A stretch of 64,000 nt of DNA from Sporobacter sp942492735. GTDB lineage: Bacteria > Bacillota > Clostridia > Oscillospirales > Oscillospiraceae. The position numbers were made by a program, and so were the translations under genes. Below the pieces are notes generated by a model, which saw nothing but the letters and a program-made list of their open reading frames with translations, was not told where the DNA came from and did not search any database. This document shows, piece after piece, positions 58,935-64,000 of this stretch (the first letter of the stretch is position 1; each line of letters opens with the position of its first letter). The stretch lies in assembly GCA_942492735.1 (NCBI GenBank), contig OW818648.1, positions 2,542,001 through 2,606,000 of the forward strand. The letters run 5' to 3'.

Positions 58935-59642
58935 ATGGACCTCATAACAAAAATCCGTGATCTCGGCGAAATTTACGGCATCGATTACATCGGCGTGGCA
59001 GGGATTGACGCATATCATAATGAAATCGCTGAGATCGGCGGCGCGATACCGGCTGGGTATCCGAGGGCGATTGCTATTGGGATTGCGCTTCCGACGTCGA
59101 TCGTCGATCGGCTCGGCGGCAGCGTGACATACGAGGACGTCTTTACATACCACGAGCACGCGTATCATATCATCAACGACCGCCTCGACCTGTTCGCCTC
59201 GGTTGTCGCCTCCGTGATCCAGCGTGCTGGTCACAGGGTTATGCCGCTTCCAGCAGCGGAGCGCATTGACAGTGACCGCGTCTGCGCCTCGATATCGCAT
59301 AAAATAACGGCGCGCTTGAGTGGTTTCGGCTGGATCGGGAAAAATTGCTTGCTGATAACACCGGAACACGGTCCCCGTGTCCGTTGGACGACAGTGCTGA
59401 CCGATGCGCCGCTGGTGGAAAACCGCGAATTCATGGAAGTCGGGTGCGGCAGCTGCAGTCAATGCGTTGATAGCTGCCCCGCGAGAGCCTTCACCGGTCG
59501 GAATTACGCCGAAGGAGAGCCGCGCGGGGCGCGCCTCGACGTCGGGAAATGCGAAGCGTACCTCCGAAGCCGCAAAGAAAACGTCGGCCTCGCCGTCTGT
59601 GGCATGTGCCTCTATGCCTGCCCATACGGCCGAAAAACCTGA
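58935..59642 (+). CDS. QueG-like 4Fe-4S double-cluster protein (short)
   Basis: 235 residues from the ATG at 58935 (GGGAGGG upstream). An N-terminal cobalamin-reductase-like domain (about 1-165, with SGFGWIGKNCLLITPEHGPR) precedes two 4Fe-4S motifs: CGSCSQCVDSCPARAF and CGMCLYACPYGRK. This is the layout of epoxyqueuosine reductase QueG, but QueG is about 380 residues and has a C-terminal HEAT part that is missing here. A related reductive role is likely; queuosine synthesis itself is uncertain. Confidence 0.78.
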   Translation: MDLITKIRDLGEIYGIDYIGVAGIDAYHNEIAEIGGAIPAGYPRAIAIGIALPTSIVDRLGGSVTYEDVFTYHEHAYHIINDRLDLFASVVASVIQRAGHRVMPLPAAERIDSDRVCASISHKITARLSGFGWIGKNCLLITPEHGPRVRWTTVLTDAPLVENREFMEVGCGSCSQCVDSCPARAFTGRNYAEGEPRGARLDVGKCEAYLRSRKENVGLAVCGMCLYACPYGRKT

Positions 59643-59702
59643 TATCCATCAACAAGGGCAGCAGTCGGTAAGTCTACAGCAGCAGCTTTTATAGATCATG
59701 GT

Positions 59703-59853
59703 GTAGGGCGCGGCATCCTTGACGCGCCATTCCCTCTTCCGCGCCGCAGGTGCTATCTGCGGGACGGGACTTCCGCGGCGGTTGTTATCTTCTCTCGAAT
59801 GTAATTGTCAGTCGCGCCAACAAGAGCGGCACGTCAAGGATGCCGCGCCCTAC
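59703..59853. repeat. 151-bp GTAGGGCGCGGCATCC-ended inverted-repeat element
   Basis: Left end GTAGGGCGCGGCATCCTTGA is the exact complement of the right end TCAAGGATGCCGCGCCCTAC, with further match (CG..GCC) inside. The middle 100 bases have no frame. The 386-base gap between the Fe-S gene and the phosphoribosyltransferase holds this element, a terminator and nothing else I can name. Confidence 0.85.
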
Positions 59854-59971
59854 GATCGAGCTTAAAAACGATTGGAATATTGCACCATAATAAGTTGATG
59901 ACATTGCCCTCAAGAGGAAGATAAGGGCTAAATGCGGTATGTTTTCTTGAGCATTGTACATAAAAACAATA

Positions 59972-59997
59972 ACCGCATCTATAAGAATAGATGCGGT
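59972..59997 (-). terminator. Terminator of the phosphoribosyltransferase gene
   Basis: ACCGCATCTAT/ATAGATGCGGT stem followed on the minus strand by TATTGTTTTTATG. Confidence 0.85.
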
Positions 59998-60028
59998 CGT
60001 ATATTACTAAATGAGAGCAAATAATAGT

Positions 60029-60580
60029 CTAAATCGGTTTTCCGTCTTTATCAAACAGCGGCAGCGGCTCGAGGTAGATGATGTCCTTGCGTGCGATGGC
60101 GTCGCCTTCGGCGAGAATTGCCATGCGACCGACGATATTCCCGCCGGCTTGCTTGACAAGCTCTTCGACGGCGTGCAGCGATTCGCCTGTTGATATGACG
60201 TCGTCGACGATGAGGATGCGTTTGCCGTTCATTTTAGCGGCGTCGGCCCCGTCCATATACAGCTTCTGCGTGCCTTCGGTGGTGATGGAACGCACCTCAG
60301 CCTCGAAAACGCCGTTCATGTACAGCTTGACGGCTTTTCTGGCGAGGAAGTACTCGTTTCTTCCGCTTTGGCGCGCCATCTCGTGGATAAGCGGGATGGC
60401 CTTGGCTTCAGGCGCAACGAGATAATCAAAAACAGGTGCTTTTTTAAGTAATGCTTCGGCCGAAGCGCAAGTGAGCTCCACGTCGCCGAAGATGACAAAG
60501 GCCCCAATGTATAACGAATCATTGAGCTTGCAAAGCGGCAGGTCGCGATTTACACCGGCGACAGTTATATTATATACCAT
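60029..60580 (-). CDS. Phosphoribosyltransferase (adenine/xanthine PRTase-like)
   Basis: 183 residues. PRPP-binding motif RILIVDDVISTGES with the double Asp and the TGES loop, and an N-terminal hood (FDYLVAPEAKAIPLIHEMA) as in apt/xpt enzymes. It probably salvages a purine base; it could also be a PurR-like regulator domain without its DNA-binding part. The base specificity cannot be read. GGAG lies 9 bases before the ATG; it has its own terminator. Confidence 0.83.
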   Translation of the reverse strand: MVYNITVAGVNRDLPLCKLNDSLYIGAFVIFGDVELTCASAEALLKKAPVFDYLVAPEAKAIPLIHEMARQSGRNEYFLARKAVKLYMNGVFEAEVRSITTEGTQKLYMDGADAAKMNGKRILIVDDVISTGESLHAVEELVKQAGGNIVGRMAILAEGDAIARKDIIYLEPLPLFDKDGKPI

Positions 60581-60641
60581 CGGTTTTCATCTCCAAACAG
60601 GTTTATTACAGACTGATTATAAGTCAAAAAACGGTAAAAAG

Positions 60642-61889
60642 TCAAGAGAGCAGTGCCCTATACGCGTCGGCTGCACCGACTTTGCCGACGCCGGAGAATG
60701 ATATTTTACTGAAGTCCAGATAGGATATGGATAGATTTTTGATATCCTCGGCTGTCACGCTGTCATACGACGCAATAATTTCGTCCGGCTCCATGACATG
60801 ACCGAAGTACAGCTCGTTACGACCCAACCGATTCATACGCGTCGATGTCGACTCAAGGCCCATCAAAACATTGGCTTTGACCTGTTCGCGGGCCCTTATC
60901 AGCTCGTCCTGTGTCACACCGTATTCCTTGAAACGTTTTATCTCATCGACAATGACACCGATGGCCTCCGTCTCTGTATCTTTGCCAAGTGCCGTATAAA
61001 CAGAGAAAAGGCCTGTGTCGATGTAGCTTGAGCCATAAGTGAAAATACTATAACATAGGCCGCGTTTTTCACGCACCGTCTGGAACAGCCGCGATGACAT
61101 ACCGCCGCCTAATATATCGGACAGCAGCTGCAGCGCAAACCGGTTTTGATCCTTGACACAGATTCCAGGGAATGCGATGGTTAAATGGTTCTGCTCAAGA
61201 CTCTTGCGCTTTACGGTAAATGTCGGCGTGTAAAGAGCGTTCATAAACTTTTTGGGACTGCATTTTGGCATGACTGAAAACCGGTCCTTGAGACTGGAGA
61301 TGTCCTCCGGCTTATAGCTGCCGGACACGGCAATAACGACACAATCGGGGCAATAATGCGCACTCATATATTGTCTGAGCGTTTCACCGGTCATTTTATC
61401 AAGTGTTGTTTTTTTCCCTAGTATAGGCCTTGCAAGGGGATAGCCCTTGAAAACCTCTGAAAACAATCGCTCGGACACAATATCTTCCGGTGAGTCCTTG
61501 TACATATCAATCTCTTCAAGAATAACGCCGCGTTCGCTTGTGACATCTTCCTCGTCAAATTTTGAGTTAAAGAACATATCACAAAGGACATCTGACAGCT
61601 GTTCGAGATGCGTATCCAGCACGCGCCCATGGAAACAGGTGCATTCTTTCGTCGTAAAGGCGTTAATCTGGCCACCGATACCGTCCATGATCCCAGCGAG
61701 CTGAGCGGCTGAATATTTTTCGGTTCCTTTAAACAGCATGTGTTCGATAAAATGAGAGGCGCCGCTCATCGGGGCGTTTTCATACCGAGACCCTGTACCG
61801 ACCCAGATGCCGAGAGACACCGAGCGCACATAGGGAATATATTCATGGAGTATCCTGACCCCGTTTGGGAGCGTTATTTTTTCGTACAA
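60642..61889 (-). CDS. M16-family zinc peptidase (processing-peptidase-like)
   Basis: 415 residues from TTG at 61889, preceded by GAGGTGA 5 bases upstream; a longer frame to 62036 would run through the terminator hairpin of pnp. Inverted zinc motif HFIEH at residues 46-50 with the distal Glu in SERGVILEEIDMYKD. Both inner M16 halves are present (R-Y region GGGMSSRLFQTVREKRGLCY). Its position directly after pnp is conserved in Firmicutes (mlpA/ymxG). Confidence 0.92.
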   Translation of the reverse strand: MYEKITLPNGVRILHEYIPYVRSVSLGIWVGTGSRYENAPMSGASHFIEHMLFKGTEKYSAAQLAGIMDGIGGQINAFTTKECTCFHGRVLDTHLEQLSDVLCDMFFNSKFDEEDVTSERGVILEEIDMYKDSPEDIVSERLFSEVFKGYPLARPILGKKTTLDKMTGETLRQYMSAHYCPDCVVIAVSGSYKPEDISSLKDRFSVMPKCSPKKFMNALYTPTFTVKRKSLEQNHLTIAFPGICVKDQNRFALQLLSDILGGGMSSRLFQTVREKRGLCYSIFTYGSSYIDTGLFSVYTALGKDTETEAIGVIVDEIKRFKEYGVTQDELIRAREQVKANVLMGLESTSTRMNRLGRNELYFGHVMEPDEIIASYDSVTAEDIKNLSISYLDFSKISFSGVGKVGAADAYRALLS

Positions 61890-61910
61890 TAGGTTCACCT
61901 CATAAGATAA

Positions 61911-61935
61911 CGGGCAGGGCATTTCGCCCTGCCCG
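61911..61935 (-). terminator. Hairpin between pnp and the M16 peptidase gene
   Basis: CGGGCAGGGC/GCCCTGCCCG with a 5-base loop. No T-run follows on the minus strand, so it is more likely an mRNA processing or stability stem between cotranscribed genes than a full terminator. Confidence 0.6.
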
Positions 61936-61959
61936 CAAATTCGGAATCTTAAATAATTA

Positions 61960-63999
61960 TTAATTAATGGATAATCCAGCGGTTTCGCGCTCTTTAATGG
62001 CGTCTTTTCTGGAGAGGTTAACGCGGCCGCGGTCATCGATTTCCATGACCTTGACCCAAGTCATATCGCCCTCTTTGAGTACGTCCTCAACCTTTTCGAC
62101 GCGGCGGTTTTCAAGCTTCGAGATGTGGACCATCCCATCCTTGCCAGGAACAAGCTCAACAAATGCGCCGATTGGGATGATGCGGACGACCTTGCCGTAA
62201 TAAAGCTGGCCAACCTCGGGAACGAACACGATGCTGTCGATGATCTTCTTTGCGGCGCGGCATGCTTCAATGTCAGGTGACGAGATGAAAACACTGCCGT
62301 CGTCTTCGATATCGATCTTTGCGCCGGTGTCGGCAACGATTTTTTGGATGACCTTGCCGCCGGAGCCGATAACTTCGCGGATTTTATCTGGGTGAATTTT
62401 CATGGAGATCATCTTCGGTGCAGTCGGAGCCACTTCATCCCTCGGCTTGCTGATACAAGGAAGCATAATCTCATCGAGAATCTGGATGCGCGCTTCGCGG
62501 GTTATTTCAAACGCGGACTTAATGACTGCAGGGATGAGCCCGTCATTTTTAAGGTCCATCTGGATGGCAGTGATGCCTTTTTTTGTACCGCCAACCTTAA
62601 AGTCCATTTCGCCGTGGAAATCCTCAACGCCCTGGATGTCAATAAAGGTTGTCCAATCGTCGCCGTCTGAGATCAGTCCGCAGGAGATGCCGGCAACAGG
62701 TGCTTTGATTGGGACACCGGCATCCATTAATGCGAGCGTCGAGCCGCAAATAGCACCCTGGGAAGTCGATCCGTTTGAGGAGAGGACTTCGCTGACAACG
62801 CGGATGGCATATGGGAATTCCTCTACTGTCGGAAGCACGGGCTCCAGAGCCTTTTCGGCAAGCGCGCCATGGCCGGTTTCACGGCGGTTGGTGGAGCGGC
62901 TGCCCCGCGCCTCGCCGACGGAGAAGGACGGGAAGTTATAATGGTGCATATAGCGTTTATTTTCTTCTTCGTAGATGGTATCGAGTCTCTGCGCATCAGA
63001 GATTGTACCGAGTGTCGCAATCGAGAGCACCTGAGTCTGGCCTCTGGTGAACAGACCCGAACCGTGTACAAGCGGCAGGATGCCGACTTCGGAGGCGAGC
63101 GGCCTGATTTCGTTCATGGCTCGACCGTCGACGCGTTTGCCTTCTAAGAGCCACGCCTTGACGACCTTCTTCTGAATTCTATAGGTGATCTCCTCGAGCT
63201 GCGCGGTTATCTCAGGGTATTGCGTACCGAACTCTTCGATCATTTTCTTAACGACGGCGTTGTAGCGCTCTTCACGGACATTCTTGTCGTCCGTATCCAT
63301 GCAGTATTTGACGTCTTCGAAGAACTTGTCCTTGATTTTTGCGAACATCTCTTCGTTGAACGAGGCCTTTGCATATTCAAATTTCGGCTTGCCGATCTCG
63401 GCGACCATTTGGTTAATGAGCGCTATAATGGGCTTGATGGCCTCGTGTGCTGCCATGATGCCGTCAAACATGACATCTTCCGGAATCTCGTTTCCGCCGG
63501 CTTCAATCATGACAATCTTCGTCGCGGTGGCGGCGATCGTGCAGTACATCTCGCTGACCTTACGCTCGGCGCTCGTGGGGTTGATATGATATTTGCCGTC
63601 GTGGTAACCGAGGCTGACACCGGCAATCGGGCCGTCAAACGGAATGTCGGAGATCGCAACGGCAGCGGCTGCGCCGATCATGGCGGCGATTTCCGGTGAG
63701 TTGTCATAATCGACAGACATTATGGTGCAGGTGATAACAACATCGTTGCGGAGGTCGCTGGGGAAGAGGGGACGCATCGGTCTGTCGATCATACGGCCTG
63801 CCAGAACACCGCGCTCGGAGGGACGGCCTTCACGGCGCAAATAGCCGCCCGGAATCCTGCCGACAGAGTATATTTTTTCTTCGAAGTCAATAGAAAGCGG
63901 GAAATAGTCGAGACCTTCTTTGGGGCGGGCTGATGCCGTCGCCGCAACAAGAACGGTCGTGTCGCCGTATTTAACTAAAACGGCGGCATTGGCGAGCTC
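61960..63999 (-). CDS. pnp: Polynucleotide phosphorylase (5' partial)
   Basis: About 680 codons are visible; the frame runs open past the right window edge (ELANAAVLVKYGDTTVLVAA), so only roughly 20 codons are missing. Two RNase PH domains (RREGRPSERGVLAGRMIDRP; GHGALAEKALEPVLP), the helical linker, a KH domain (IREVIGSGGKVIQKI) and an S1 domain (GKVVRIIPIGAFVELVPGKD) are all present. It degrades RNA phosphorolytically. The usual rpsO neighbour would lie outside. Confidence 0.97.
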   Translation of the reverse strand, partial: ELANAAVLVKYGDTTVLVAATASARPKEGLDYFPLSIDFEEKIYSVGRIPGGYLRREGRPSERGVLAGRMIDRPMRPLFPSDLRNDVVITCTIMSVDYDNSPEIAAMIGAAAAVAISDIPFDGPIAGVSLGYHDGKYHINPTSAERKVSEMYCTIAATATKIVMIEAGGNEIPEDVMFDGIMAAHEAIKPIIALINQMVAEIGKPKFEYAKASFNEEMFAKIKDKFFEDVKYCMDTDDKNVREERYNAVVKKMIEEFGTQYPEITAQLEEITYRIQKKVVKAWLLEGKRVDGRAMNEIRPLASEVGILPLVHGSGLFTRGQTQVLSIATLGTISDAQRLDTIYEEENKRYMHHYNFPSFSVGEARGSRSTNRRETGHGALAEKALEPVLPTVEEFPYAIRVVSEVLSSNGSTSQGAICGSTLALMDAGVPIKAPVAGISCGLISDGDDWTTFIDIQGVEDFHGEMDFKVGGTKKGITAIQMDLKNDGLIPAVIKSAFEITREARIQILDEIMLPCISKPRDEVAPTAPKMISMKIHPDKIREVIGSGGKVIQKIVADTGAKIDIEDDGSVFISSPDIEACRAAKKIIDSIVFVPEVGQLYYGKVVRIIPIGAFVELVPGKDGMVHISKLENRRVEKVEDVLKEGDMTWVKVMEIDDRGRVNLSRKDAIKERETAGLSIN

Positions 64000-64000
64000 G

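Noticed and set aside
59703..59853. Insertion sequence
   Set aside because: It has inverted ends but only 151 bp and no transposase frame; classed as a non-autonomous repeat.

Overview
The window looks like chromosomal DNA of an anaerobic, spore-forming member of the Clostridia (Bacillota). It carries core sporulation genes (spoIIP, spoIIGA-sigE, sigG, a pdaB-type deacetylase), a type III glutamine synthetase, the classic Firmicutes order gdpP-rplI-dnaB, oxygen and NO defence genes typical of strict anaerobes (hemerythrin, rubredoxin, hybrid-cluster protein), purine-rich Shine-Dalgarno sites and frequent TTG/GTG starts. Base composition is moderate. An AT-richer block at about 36.5-39.8 kb stands out as acquired DNA. 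The assignment to Clostridia is inference; there is no rRNA to place it more finely.

Layout. 0-7 kb: a HAD/uridine-kinase fusion (cut by the window edge), a TRIC-type membrane protein, a P-loop kinase-like protein, glutamine synthetase III with an unusual hairpin leader, a crotonase and small genes. 7-15 kb: a minus-strand housekeeping block gdpP-rplI-dnaB-tilS-hpt-ftsH. 15-20 kb: a sugar-nucleotide transferase with a degenerate mutase half, a solute-binding lipoprotein and an SprA-like metalloprotease. 20.3-21.1 kb: a four-helix-bundle (S23/IVP-like) gene bracketed by two copies of a multi-hairpin array next to tRNA-Leu; this is the most unusual structure in the window. 21-26 kb: spoIIP, a TSCPD protein, spoIIGA-sigE and sigG. 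26-35 kb: gap, a histidine-kinase-like protein, hemW, a VanW-domain protein, mntP, an HExxH membrane protein, a HAD phosphatase and a Cys/His-rich protein.

35.5-40 kb: an intact pdaB and a truncated second pdaB copy flank an AT-rich island. The island holds a decaying OLD-like ATPase, a two-TM membrane protein and an XRE regulator. 40-46.4 kb: a redox/nitrosative-stress cluster (hemerythrin, flavodoxin, a small coiled-coil protein, a RACE-type ASKHA protein, rubredoxin, hcp), followed by an HPP-family membrane protein. Both transcription units start with matching CRP/FNR-type palindromes at the same distance from a -10 box, so they are probably one regulon. 46.6-50.5 kb: an iron alcohol dehydrogenase and two cyclic-di-GMP proteins. 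50.5-64 kb: transporter, esterase, HIT protein, alaS, CBS protein, tadA, lipoprotein, Fe-S oxidoreductase, phosphoribosyltransferase, M16 peptidase and pnp (cut by the window end).

Several dispersed palindromic repeat families are visible: GTAGGG-ended inverted repeats at five places, a GGGAATGACAG family with a 19-bp tandem array beside alaS, and the TTTCA-spaced hairpin arrays around the four-helix-bundle gene. All functional calls rest on motif recognition by eye; no database search was run.
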